From: JABWAM01 sp964653025
Lineage (GTDB): Bacteria; Verrucomicrobiota; Verrucomicrobiia; JABWAM01
Reading direction: 5' to 3'
Assembly (NCBI GenBank): GCA_964653025.1
Contig: CAZZBZ010000023.1
Location: 1 to 41,580, forward strand
DNA: 41,580 nt
The notes beneath the pieces were generated by a model that saw nothing but the letters and a program-made list of their open reading frames with translations, did no database searches and was not told the origin of the DNA. Below are positions 30,781-38,031 of the stretch, in pieces (the first letter of the stretch is position 1; every line of letters starts with the position of its first letter). The position numbers were made by a program, and so were the translations under genes.

Positions 30781-31236
30781 CTACAGCCGGACCTTCAGGA
30801 CCACCTTCTGGACGCGGGAGGGGGCGCCGAGGGCGCAGCCGGGCTTGTGGCCGTCCTCGGGCCAGAAGATCGCGAACATGCCGGGGCTGAGAACGAGGTC
30901 CGTCGCGCGCTTCGGATCCGCGTAGAGGGCGCAATCGCCCTTGGCTTCGTAGGGTTGGGTGACGACCGCCAGGCTGGGGAGGGGGCAATAGCCCATGATC
31001 TCGTGTCCCGAGACGACGAACTGGATGTCCGCGTAGGTCCGGTGCGACTCGAACTTCTTTTCGGCCGCGGGCTTGGTGTCGTAGGCCTGGATCATCGCGT
31101 AGAGATCGTCTCCCTCGATGGCGATGCGACCGACGGGGGTTTTCGGGTCGAAGGCACGGAGCCAATCGAGGCCGTGGGCGAAGCGCGAGCCGAGCCCGCG
31201 GTAGAGTTGGGCGTTTGCGAGGAGGTCGAGGATCAT
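30781..31236 (-). CDS. YhcH/YjgK/YiaL (DUF386) family protein
   Basis: The 151-residue protein matches the cupin-like family: FESHRTYADIQFVVSGHEIM contains the H-R-x-Y-x-D-I-Q motif, and FAIFWPEDGHKPGCALG contains the F-P-x-D-x-H-x-P motif. The histidines and acidic residues of these motifs bind a metal. Relatives include EbgC and YiaL, which help sugar catabolism, and sialic-acid-pathway anomerases. Length is normal for the family. It stands alone between the two-gene cassette and the IS remnant, and might serve the nearby GH4 and ROK sugar block. Confidence 0.92.
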   Translation of the reverse strand: MILDLLANAQLYRGLGSRFAHGLDWLRAFDPKTPVGRIAIEGDDLYAMIQAYDTKPAAEKKFESHRTYADIQFVVSGHEIMGYCPLPSLAVVTQPYEAKGDCALYADPKRATDLVLSPGMFAIFWPEDGHKPGCALGAPSRVQKVVLKVRL

Positions 31237-31291
31237 GGAAAGAGACGCAACGCCAAGGACTCCCGCCGTGCAAGCGAAAACATGCGCCCGC

Positions 31292-31345
31292 TAGCAGCCT
31301 GTGGGCTTTGGCCAAGGGCCCAAAGCCCACAGGCTGCTATTTTTT
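31292..31345 (+). terminator. Strong hairpin with T6 tract in the IS left end
   Basis: A perfect 20-bp stem (31292-31311 with 31320-31339) with an eight-base loop is followed by six T residues. It is oriented toward the transposase start. In an insertion sequence this would stop outside transcription from entering the transposase gene. Confidence 0.8.
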
Positions 31346-31508
31346 GATATCTTTGAACAGAAGAGGGTTTGAAGGTTTACGGAGTAGTATAAGTACAAAG
31401 CTGGTCAACGTGGATCGTCACACGCCGATGTTGCTGGCTCCGGATTTGCGGGACTGGCTGCCGTCGGATCACATCGTGCACTTATTGTTCCCAGTCCGAC
31501 AGGCTGCT
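31293..31508 (+). mobile_element. Internally deleted IS1182-type element
   Basis: The left end AGCAGCCTGT (31293-31302) is matched in inverted form by ACAGGCTGCT (31499-31508). Between them are the hairpin terminator, a short leader and the first ~27 codons of a transposase. The rest of the transposase is missing, so the element is a 216-bp non-autonomous remnant. It fills most of the 321-bp gap between the YhcH and nuoA genes; the remainder holds no gene. Confidence 0.65.
31410..31490 (+). pseudogene. Truncated IS1182-family transposase, N-terminus only
   Basis: From GTG 31410 the frame reads VDRHTPMLLAPDLRDWLPSD and then HIVHLL. This is the characteristic N-terminus of IS1182-family (DUF772, DDE) transposases, where R-x-x-x-M-L-x-P-x-L-x-x-W-x-P-x-D-H is conserved. 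Homology stops at about 31487, just before the right-end repeat. No DDE residues remain, so it cannot be active. Confidence 0.75.
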
Positions 31509-31557
31509 CGCGTCGGACGTTGTTGCGGCAAACTGGTGACAGGCCCGCGCTGCGGGC

Positions 31558-31929
31558 TCAGCGCCAGTCGAGGGCGCCCTTGCGCAGGGCGTAGAGAAAG
31601 CCGACGAAAAGGATACCGAGGAAGGAGATCATCGCCAGGAGGATCGTCCAGCCCTCGCGAATCATGTCGCGAAAGACCACGGCCCACGGGTAGAGGAAGA
31701 CCACCTCGATGTCGAAGAGGATGAAGAGCACCGCGACGAGGTAGAACTTCACGGCGAAGCGGACGTGGGGCTCGGCCATCGCGGCCGGCAGTCCGCACTC
31801 ATAGGCCTCGTCCTTGGCGGGGTTCGTGCGGGCCTTCTGGGCGGTGATCGCCGAGAAGACGAGCACGCTCCCGCAGAAACCGATGGCCACCAGCAGGAGG
31901 AGGCCGATCCCGATGTAGTCCTGAATCAC
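31558..31929 (-). CDS. nuoA: NADH-quinone oxidoreductase subunit A
   Basis: The 123-residue protein has three membrane helices and the NuoA signatures YECGLPA and RFAVKFYLVAVLFILFDIEV, followed by FLYPWAVVF. It is a membrane subunit of respiratory complex I. The start is GTG 31929. Normally nuoA is followed at once by nuoB. Here an IS1182-type remnant lies about 50 bases downstream and no other nuo gene follows within the window, so it is separated from its operon. The protein itself looks intact. Confidence 0.93.
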   Translation of the reverse strand: MIQDYIGIGLLLLVAIGFCGSVLVFSAITAQKARTNPAKDEAYECGLPAAMAEPHVRFAVKFYLVAVLFILFDIEVVFLYPWAVVFRDMIREGWTILLAMISFLGILFVGFLYALRKGALDWR

Positions 31930-32065
31930 GGAGTTTCTCTGCGGCAGCGAGGGGCCCGATTCAAGCTGAATTCCCCGGTTGGGCGATGTTGGGTGCGGAA
32001 CGAAAGTGTTAATGGCCCGAGCGGAACGGTTTGGCTCGGGAAGCGATGGGTTTTGCTGCGGTTTA

Positions 32066-32625
32066 TTATCGCGGAAGCAGGCGGCGGAGGGGGCAGGTTT
32101 TGCAGCGGGGGTTGCGTGGGCGGCAGAAGTCCTTGCCGAGGGCGACGAGGAGGGCGTGGAGTTCGTTGAAGTCGNNNNNNNNNNNNNNNNNNNNNNNNNN
32201 NNNNNNNNNNNNNNNNNNNNNNNNNNNNNNNNNNNNNNNNNNNNNNNNNNNNNNNNNNNNNNNNNNNNNNNNNNGCGGCGCATCCGGGCGATCGAGCCGC
32301 CGAACTCGTCCGCGAAGAAGCGGACGAAGGCGCGCAGGCGGCGCTCCTTGACGTTGAAGTAGCCCGCGGGGCGGAGGAGGCGGGCGAGGACAGGGCGGGG
32401 GAGGCCGAGGATCCCGGAGGGGGAGAGTTTCCCCGCGCGGCGGAGATTCGCGATCGCGCGCTCGACGTTCGACCACGCGGTATTCTGGGTGAGCACGGCG
32501 CCGACGCAGACCTCGAAGGGCGTCCGTGCCGGCCACCAGTGTTGCGACCCCAGGGTTCGCAAGAGGAGGGAGAGGAGGACCCGGGGGCGGAAGGGGGAGG
32601 AGTGTCGAGAGCGTGGATACTTCAT
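32066..32625 (-). CDS. Endonuclease III (HhH-GPD) homologue interrupted by assembly gap
   Basis: The N-terminal part reads TPFEVCVGAVLTQNTAWSNV, the start of the HhH-GPD fold of Nth/MutY-type DNA glycosylases. The C-terminal part, after the N run, reads DFCRPRNPRCKTCPLRRLLP. That fits the C-x6-C-x2-C part of the [4Fe-4S] site, but the fourth cysteine, expected five residues later, is absent. The two parts are in different frames because the N run is an arbitrary 100 bases; this is not a frameshift. The helix-hairpin-helix and the catalytic Lys/Asp are hidden in the gap. ATG 32625 is chosen; ATG 32658 is possible. It repairs oxidised pyrimidines if active. Confidence 0.8.
32175..32274. other. 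100-N assembly gap
   Basis: Exactly 100 N lie inside the endonuclease III homologue. The round number shows a scaffold join of unknown true length; the order of flanking genes relies on the scaffolding. Confidence 0.99.
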
Positions 32626-32692
32626 CGGGGTTCGGACAGAGGCCAAGCCAGCGATCATGGCCCTCTCCGGATCGTGCGGGAACCTGCCTGGA

Positions 32693-32866
32693 AAAGCCAC
32701 GGATGAAACACGGACAACCACGGATAGAAGAGTGCGCCGATTCCGCTACACGGAATCGGCGCGCTTTTCGCGGAGGAGTGACGGCGCTCCGCTCCGGGAG
32801 CATGCCAGGTCCGTGTAGCGGACCTGGCATTCCTTTTCTGCAAATCCGTGTTTCATCCGTGGCTTT
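32693..32866. repeat. Interspersed palindromic element, copy C (best-preserved)
   Basis: A perfect 22-bp inverted repeat (32693-32714 with 32845-32866) bounds two perfect hairpins: a 12-bp stem with loop CTACA (32734-32745 with 32751-32762), and an 11-bp stem with loop TGTAG (32803-32813 with 32819-32829). The loops are complementary to each other because the whole element is an imperfect palindrome. It lies between the endonuclease III gene start and the 3' end of the mutarotase-like gene. No gene is seen in the 319-bp gap. Confidence 0.92.
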
Positions 32867-32944
32867 CCTCGTCTGATGGTCGTCCTGATTGCCTTCGGGA
32901 CTCCTCCCACGGAAACGAATCGGCGCGGGCCGCGCCGCCTCCTG

Positions 32945-34063
32945 TCAACCGCGGCAGACGAACTCCCAGTCCACCTTGGCGCGGGCGATGCCGCGGTTGC
33001 CGATGAAGGCCACGCCGCCCTTCTCGAAGCGGACGCTCTTCACGACATGGAAGCCCTTTGGGATCTTTGCGATGCCGAAGAGGTAGCGGATCGAGGTGGG
33101 CTTCTTCGGGGAGAACTCGAGCGCGGTTTTCGCGCCGAGGCGGGTCCATGCGTTGGGTTTCGACGAGGCGGCGATTCCGTTTCCGAAGAAGGAGGTCACG
33201 TCCTCGAGGCCGAGGAGATTACGGGGCTCCCCGCACCATGGGGCGCCCCAGCGCCCGCCGTTGGAGAACCACATCACCGTCTGGGCAAGGGTGCGCGGGC
33301 TCTTGAGGGAGTAGTAAAGCCAGCCCTCCTCGGGGAAGGTCACCGTGTTCCATGCCACGCGTAGGGACGGGTCGGTGACGAGTTGGATCACGTCCGTGAA
33401 ACCCCTGCGGGCGGGGTAAATCGAGAGGTCGCTGGTCCCCCCGTAAATGAGGGGGACTGGGCCGAGGCGCTTGAAGCGCACGTTGGGCACGAGGCCGCCG
33501 TAGTTCCCGTCCGCCGGGTCCTCCATGAGGGTGGGGTGGGTCGAGCCTGCGAGGAGACGGCTGACCGCGATGCGCCCGGGCGTGCGGAAGAGGAGGTTGG
33601 GGTGGTGGCCGAAGGTGTTCGGGCCCCGCATGCCCTCGACGAGGTGCTCCTGGTAGACGGCGTCCTCCCCGTCGCGGAGGGTGACGCGCTTGGTGACGGT
33701 CCCGGCGCGGACCTTGAGGCGGAGGCGGAGGGCGATCTCGTGGCGGCCGCCGCGGCTCGATGAGGAGACGAGGCGCCATTTCTCGTTGGCGGTTTCTCCG
33801 TGGAGGGGGTGCTTCTCGCCGCGGAAGAGGGTGGTGTTGCCGCCGAAGGGCATGCAGAAGAAATCGCCGCGCAGGATGCGGAGGATGGGGGGCAGGCCGG
33901 ACGGGCGTTCCTTCCAGTTGGCCGTGAAGAAGGGACTGATGCGGCGGCGGCGCCGGTCGAACACCACGGGGGCCATATGGCCGCCGCGTTGGGTGAGGGC
34001 CAGCTCCACGGACCTGGATTGGAGGATCCAGCTCGGTTCGCCGGCGAGGGTCTTCGTTTTCAT
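32945..34063 (-). CDS. Galactose-mutarotase-like (aldose 1-epimerase superfamily) protein
   Basis: The 372-residue protein lacks a signal peptide. Its pattern, VELALTQRGGHMAPVVFDRR near the N-terminus, HPLHGETANEKWRLVSSS in the middle and YQEHLVEGMRGPNTFGHHPN, follows aldose-1-epimerase-type beta-sandwich proteins. H-G-E-T at ~88-91 and the H-H-P-N at ~155 are candidate active-site residues by analogy with the H-G and W-N-H-P motifs. The remainder is conserved-looking but not assignable to a named enzyme. It probably acts on a sugar or sugar acid in the cytoplasm. It diverges from the pilus-like operon. Confidence 0.65.
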   Translation of the reverse strand: MKTKTLAGEPSWILQSRSVELALTQRGGHMAPVVFDRRRRRISPFFTANWKERPSGLPPILRILRGDFFCMPFGGNTTLFRGEKHPLHGETANEKWRLVSSSSRGGRHEIALRLRLKVRAGTVTKRVTLRDGEDAVYQEHLVEGMRGPNTFGHHPNLLFRTPGRIAVSRLLAGSTHPTLMEDPADGNYGGLVPNVRFKRLGPVPLIYGGTSDLSIYPARRGFTDVIQLVTDPSLRVAWNTVTFPEEGWLYYSLKSPRTLAQTVMWFSNGGRWGAPWCGEPRNLLGLEDVTSFFGNGIAASSKPNAWTRLGAKTALEFSPKKPTSIRYLFGIAKIPKGFHVVKSVRFEKGGVAFIGNRGIARAKVDWEFVCRG

Positions 34064-34123
34064 GGCGGGATTGTGGCAGAGGTGAGGTCGGCTCTCAAGC
34101 GGGAGTGGGGCCGGGAAGAGAGT

Positions 34124-34381
34124 TTTTGACAGGATTTTACCCTAACGAGATCCCATTGGCGGATGGGTGAAACTGAACCAGAAGCCACAGATGGAACACG
34201 GATGTCCACGGACAGGGGGGTGCGCCGATTCCGCTATACGGAATCGGCGCGTCTTCCTCGGGAAAATGTCGGAGTTCTGCCCATGGAGCATGCCAGGTCC
34301 GTGTAGCGGACCTGGTATTCTGCTTCTGTCATCCGTCCCGCGACTGCGGGATCCGTGGCTTTCCTGTCAATCCTGTCAAAA
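34124..34381. repeat. Interspersed palindromic element, copy D, nested in an outer inverted repeat
   Basis: The core (34181-34361) has both hairpins: stem 34212-34223 with 34229-34240 (loop CTATA), and stem 34291-34301 with 34307-34317 (loop TGTAG). The right arm is broken by a 20-bp hairpin insertion with duplicated ATCCGT (34331-34336 and 34351-34356). An outer 12-bp inverted repeat, TTTTGACAGGAT (34124-34135) with ATCCTGTCAAAA (34370-34381), encloses it all. It lies in the 421-bp gap between divergent genes, so it is upstream of both the mutarotase-like gene and the pilus-like operon; the gap has no other gene. Confidence 0.85.
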
Positions 34382-34484
34382 TTCTGTTCGGCCTTCTCCC
34401 TCCGAATCTGAGTGTTTTGCTGTTCTGTGCTTGCCAACCCGGTCGCCGAAACACTAAAAGTCGTTGCACAAAAGGAGTTTAGAA

Positions 34485-35114
34485 ATGTTGAAACACCTCT
34501 CTTTACTTGCGTGTTTTCTTGCCGCCGGAACCTTTGTGTCGGCGCAGCAGCCGGTCATCCAGATCAAGAAGATCGATGTGACGCTGGAAGCGGCCCCCAA
34601 GTATACGACCGTCGTCCAGCAGCAGAAGCCGCAGCCCGACTCGAACCGCAAGTGGCTGGTCGTGGAGGCGGAACTCGATTGCCAGCCCGAGTGGTCCGAC
34701 GAGCTCCAACTCCGCTTTTACGTGGTGGCGAATTACGGCCCGCAGGCCCGTGAGCGCTCGGCGGATGGGTTCGACGTGCTGACGACGACCGTGGCGGTGG
34801 TGAATGTGCCGCGCAATGTGAACACGGGCCGCAAGAACACGGTGCCGGTCTTCATGGACGCGAACACGGTTCGCAAGTACGGAGCCATGAGCAAGGAGCA
34901 GTTCATCCCGGAGGTGGCCATCCAAGTTTACTATAAGGGGGTGCTCCAGGACACGCGGTGGATGAAGAGCGAGCAGCAGAGCGGGAGGTTCTGGGAGAAA
35001 AAACAACCGACCGGCGGTGTGTTATTGAACCTGCTCCAGTCTCCATGGTGGCCGGCGTTCAGCGAGTTTTATGAGCAGGTGAGGCCAGGTGGGGCGGGCG
35101 GAGCGTTGCCCTGA
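34485..35114 (+). CDS. Secreted Amuc_1102-like protein of the pilus-like operon
   Basis: The 209-residue protein has a signal peptide (MLKHLSLLACFLAAGTFVSA) and a beta-rich mature part (WLVVEAELDCQPEWSDELQL, RFYVVANYG, VAIQVYYKGVLQDTRW) that suggests a single immunoglobulin-like domain. Position as the first gene before the PilM-like gene, and its size, match Amuc_1102 of Akkermansia. The start at 34485 is supported by AGGAG seven bases upstream, one of the few clear ribosome sites here. It probably sits in the periplasm or on the surface next to the secretin machine. The exact role is unknown. Confidence 0.72.
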   Translation: MLKHLSLLACFLAAGTFVSAQQPVIQIKKIDVTLEAAPKYTTVVQQQKPQPDSNRKWLVVEAELDCQPEWSDELQLRFYVVANYGPQARERSADGFDVLTTTVAVVNVPRNVNTGRKNTVPVFMDANTVRKYGAMSKEQFIPEVAIQVYYKGVLQDTRWMKSEQQSGRFWEKKQPTGGVLLNLLQSPWWPAFSEFYEQVRPGGAGGALP

Positions 35115-35166
35115 GCCCTTTTTTGCGTCGGCATCTTAACTCTTCTCCTCGCCTCCACTTTTCCCG

Positions 35167-36963
35167 ATGGCTACACGGCGATTCCTGACCCTCGACATTG
35201 GCGCGAGCACCCTGAAGCTTGGAGAGTTCGTGTCCTCGGCTCCGGGGGACCTGCGCCTTGTCAACTTTGGCCAGGCCACGATCCAGGCGGATCCTGCGGG
35301 GGATGCTGACCGTGGTCCGCATGTCACCGAGGAGCTCAAGAAACTCATCGGCGGCGGGGCGTTCAAGGAGCGGCGCGTGGCGGTCTCGGTTTCCAGCCAG
35401 GTGGTTCTCACCCGGTTCATGAAGCTTCCCGCAGCGGACGAGGCGAAGATCCACCAGATGGTGCGCTACGAGGCGGCGCAGAATGTCCCTTTCCCGATCG
35501 AGGAGGTCGTGTGGGATTACCAGCTGGTGGGGCGAGAGGGGCAGACGGACCTGGAGGTCGTGCTCGCCGCGATCAAGAACGACATCATCGAGGGGGTGAA
35601 CCGTTGCGTGGAGGAGGCTGGCCTGATGGTGGAGGTCGTGGACATCGCGCCCCTCGCGGTCTACAACGCCGCGCGCTACAACTACAATTTCGGGGATTTG
35701 GAAGAGGAGCGTTGCACCCTCATGCTGGACATCGGGGCGAGGACGACCAACCTGATCTTCATCGAGCCGGGCAAGGTCTACACGCGCAGCATCCCGATCG
35801 CGGGGAACACGATCACCCAGAGCGTGGCCCAGGAGTTTGAGGTGCCCTTCGCGGAAGCCGAGGACCTCAAGCTGCGGCAGGGATTTGTCGGCCTTGGCGG
35901 CGCCTATGAGGAGCCCGATCTCGAGTCTTCCGCCCGCCTCAGCAAGATCATCCGCAACGTGATGACGCGCCTCCACGCGGACGTTTCCCGTTCGATCAAC
36001 TTTTACAAGTCGCAGCAGGGCGGCAAGCCACCTTCGCGCCTTCTCCTCTGCGGCGGCGCCTCGGTGACACCCTACACCGAGCACTTCTTTCGCGAGAAGA
36101 TGGAGGTGGAGGTCGAATACTTCAACCCCTTCAAGAACGTCCCGTTCGAGGTTCCATCCGACGCGCTTGAGAAGATGGCTCACTCGATGGGGGAGGTGGT
36201 GGGCCTGGGCCTGCGCCTGGCGACGGAGTGTCCGATTGAGATCAACCTCATCCCGCCCTCCGTCACCCGTCGCCGTCAGTTTGGCCGCAAGACCCCGTAC
36301 TTTGCCGTCGCCATGCTTGGCGCCATCTGCATGGTGCTGGGGTGGTGGGTTTACCTGCAGAAGGTCACCCACATTCTCTCGGGCTATACGGAGGAAGTGC
36401 GCAAGGAGGCCGACCTGCGGGCGGGAATTGAGGCCGATCTCAAGAAGGCCGAGGAAGTCGCGGCGCGTGTCAAGCTTGAGGCTGGGCAGATCCAGAGGGT
36501 TGTGGGCGCACGGTTCTTCTGGATCGAGTTCCTGGGAGCGCTGAATACGCTGACCCCGCGCGATCTCTGGATCACGCAACTCACCCCCGCCAATAACGGA
36601 CGGTCGATTTCGGCCTCGGGTGGCGCCGCGGCCGTATCGAGCGGCACGGCACCCCGCCGGGGCCCCCTCCGCCGAGGGATGTCGCCCGACGAGTTGCCGC
36701 CGGACATGGGGGCACCGGCGCCCGGCGGCCCCGCCGCCCCGACCGAGGCCAAGGGGATCACCGAGTTTGAGATCAGGGGCCTCTGCCTCAACGATCGCGA
36801 CAGCAGCGAGCCGCTCCGCCCCGTGGTGGCGTTTCGCGACGCGCTGGCGAAGTCGGGGTACTTTGGGGACGTGAAGATCGAGGCGGCGCAAAGCGTGCAG
36901 CCGACCGACTGGACCTTCAGCTTCCTCCTTCGCGCGAAACTCAAGGAGCCCATTCTTTATTAG
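35167..36963 (+). CDS. PilM-PilN fusion protein (Amuc_1101-like)
   Basis: Residues 1-350 form an FtsA/PilM-type actin-like ATPase: TLDIGASTLKL (phosphate 1, residues 8-18), MLDIGARTTNL (phosphate 2, 186-196) and LLCGGASV (adenosine, 293-300). Residues 358-363 read EINLIP, which corresponds to the N-terminal INLLP motif by which PilN binds PilM in type IV pili. A membrane helix (379-397), a helical coil (400-445) and a PilN-like periplasmic domain (FWIEFLGALNTLTPRDLWIT, then ITEFEIRGLCLNDRDSSEPL) follow. A Pro/Gly-rich loop (~485-525) interrupts the PilN part. At 598 residues it is about as long as separate PilM and PilN together. Nine bases separate it from the next gene. Confidence 0.88.
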   Translation: MATRRFLTLDIGASTLKLGEFVSSAPGDLRLVNFGQATIQADPAGDADRGPHVTEELKKLIGGGAFKERRVAVSVSSQVVLTRFMKLPAADEAKIHQMVRYEAAQNVPFPIEEVVWDYQLVGREGQTDLEVVLAAIKNDIIEGVNRCVEEAGLMVEVVDIAPLAVYNAARYNYNFGDLEEERCTLMLDIGARTTNLIFIEPGKVYTRSIPIAGNTITQSVAQEFEVPFAEAEDLKLRQGFVGLGGAYEEPDLESSARLSKIIRNVMTRLHADVSRSINFYKSQQGGKPPSRLLLCGGASVTPYTEHFFREKMEVEVEYFNPFKNVPFEVPSDALEKMAHSMGEVVGLGLRLATECPIEINLIPPSVTRRRQFGRKTPYFAVAMLGAICMVLGWWVYLQKVTHILSGYTEEVRKEADLRAGIEADLKKAEEVAARVKLEAGQIQRVVGARFFWIEFLGALNTLTPRDLWITQLTPANNGRSISASGGAAAVSSGTAPRRGPLRRGMSPDELPPDMGAPAPGGPAAPTEAKGITEFEIRGLCLNDRDSSEPLRPVVAFRDALAKSGYFGDVKIEAAQSVQPTDWTFSFLLRAKLKEPILY

Positions 36964-36972
36964 GGCACCGAC

Positions 36973-38031
36973 ATGAAGTTCATCCGCCAACATCCCTTGT
37001 TCATCGCCATCTTTGCGGTGTTTCTCGTTTTTTTCATGGGGAGCGTCGTGCTTCTCCTGAAGACGATGTCGAAGCGAATCGCGGTGGAGGCCGAACTCAG
37101 CCAGGAGCGCGAGCGTCGCGCGACGTTGTGGGGGCGGAAGCCGTTCCCCTCCAAGCCGAACGTGGAGATCGTCCAGCGCAACGCCCAGGAAATGAAGGCC
37201 CTTGTGGGCGGTTTCCTCGCCGCCTTCCAGGGACCGGCGATCGACATCGCCCCGCTGGAGGAACTCGAGGCGAAGCAGAGGATCCTCCTGCGCTGCCGCC
37301 AGATGTCCGAGATGCTGACCAAGGGTGAGGTGAAACACCCGGAGAAGTTCCAGTTCGGCTTTGAACGCTACACGAGCTACCCGCCCAAGAAGGAGCATAC
37401 CCCGCTCCTGCTCAAGCAACTCAGTGTCACGGAGGAACTGGTGCGCCTCCTTGCCGAGGCCCATGTCCATGACCTGACTGCCGTGCGGCGCGTCGAGTTC
37501 GAGGATGCTTTCGGGGGAGTAAAGCCCCCCAACGCCTACGACCCCAAGGCCGAGCCGCTCATCTCGCAGAACGGGAAGTTCGAGTTCGTGGACCAGCCGA
37601 ACTACCTCTACTCCTCAATGCCGTTTGATCTCGAGTTCCTCTGCGACACGGATGCCTTGCGGAAGTTTCTCACGGGCCTTTCGCGCTCCCCGTGCGTCCT
37701 GATCCCGCGCATCCTGACCGTGGAGAACGAGAAAAAGGAATCGATGTCGGCCGGCGGAGTAGCGGGGCGGGGCGCGGGCCCGGGCGAGCGCGGGACGTTC
37801 TTTGCGCCGACCGCTCCCGCGGCACCGGTGCCAACCTTCGGCCGGGGCGTCCGCAAGCCGTCCACCGAACCCGCCAAGCCCACGGTGATGACGGATCCCA
37901 CCAAGGTGCGGCCCGTCATGGGCGAGGAGCGAATCAAAGTCGGTTTGCGCATCGAGTGGCTCGACTTCCGCCACGGGGAGCTTCCCAAGCCGCCCGCGGA
38001 GCATCGCAAGGAGAAGGGGGGTGCCCGATGA
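36973..38031 (+). CDS. Amuc_1100-like (PilO-position) membrane-anchored protein
   Basis: The 352-residue protein has an N-terminal membrane anchor (HPLFIAIFAVFLVFFMGSVV, residues 7-26), a coiled-coil-like stretch (ELSQERERRATLWG) and a periplasmic alpha/beta region with YSSMPFDLEFLCDTDALRKF. A Gly/Pro/Ala-rich insertion (~258-310) precedes the last strand (RIKVGLRIEWLDFRHGEL). Order and architecture match Amuc_1100, the Akkermansia protein found with the type IV pilus-like locus, which sits where PilO is encoded in other bacteria. Sequence identity cannot be measured here. Its TGA overlaps the next ATG (ATGA). Confidence 0.8.
   Translation: MKFIRQHPLFIAIFAVFLVFFMGSVVLLLKTMSKRIAVEAELSQERERRATLWGRKPFPSKPNVEIVQRNAQEMKALVGGFLAAFQGPAIDIAPLEELEAKQRILLRCRQMSEMLTKGEVKHPEKFQFGFERYTSYPPKKEHTPLLLKQLSVTEELVRLLAEAHVHDLTAVRRVEFEDAFGGVKPPNAYDPKAEPLISQNGKFEFVDQPNYLYSSMPFDLEFLCDTDALRKFLTGLSRSPCVLIPRILTVENEKKESMSAGGVAGRGAGPGERGTFFAPTAPAAPVPTFGRGVRKPSTEPAKPTVMTDPTKVRPVMGEERIKVGLRIEWLDFRHGELPKPPAEHRKEKGGAR

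Noticed and set aside
32066..32625. Frameshift in the endonuclease III gene
   Set aside because: The frame change occurs across the 100-N gap of unknown true length, so no frameshift can be inferred.
32734..32829. Kissing-loop interaction between the CTACA and TGTAG loops of copy C
   Set aside because: The complementarity follows automatically from the palindromic design of the whole element, so it is not independent evidence for a loop-loop contact.
34431..34459. Promoter TTGCCA-17-CTAAAA before the pilus-like operon
   Set aside because: The -10 match is too poor (two of six positions) to call.
35059..37470. 803-codon minus-strand open frame
   Set aside because: It is antisense to the PilM-PilN fusion and Amuc_1100-like genes, which have strong motifs and operon structure.
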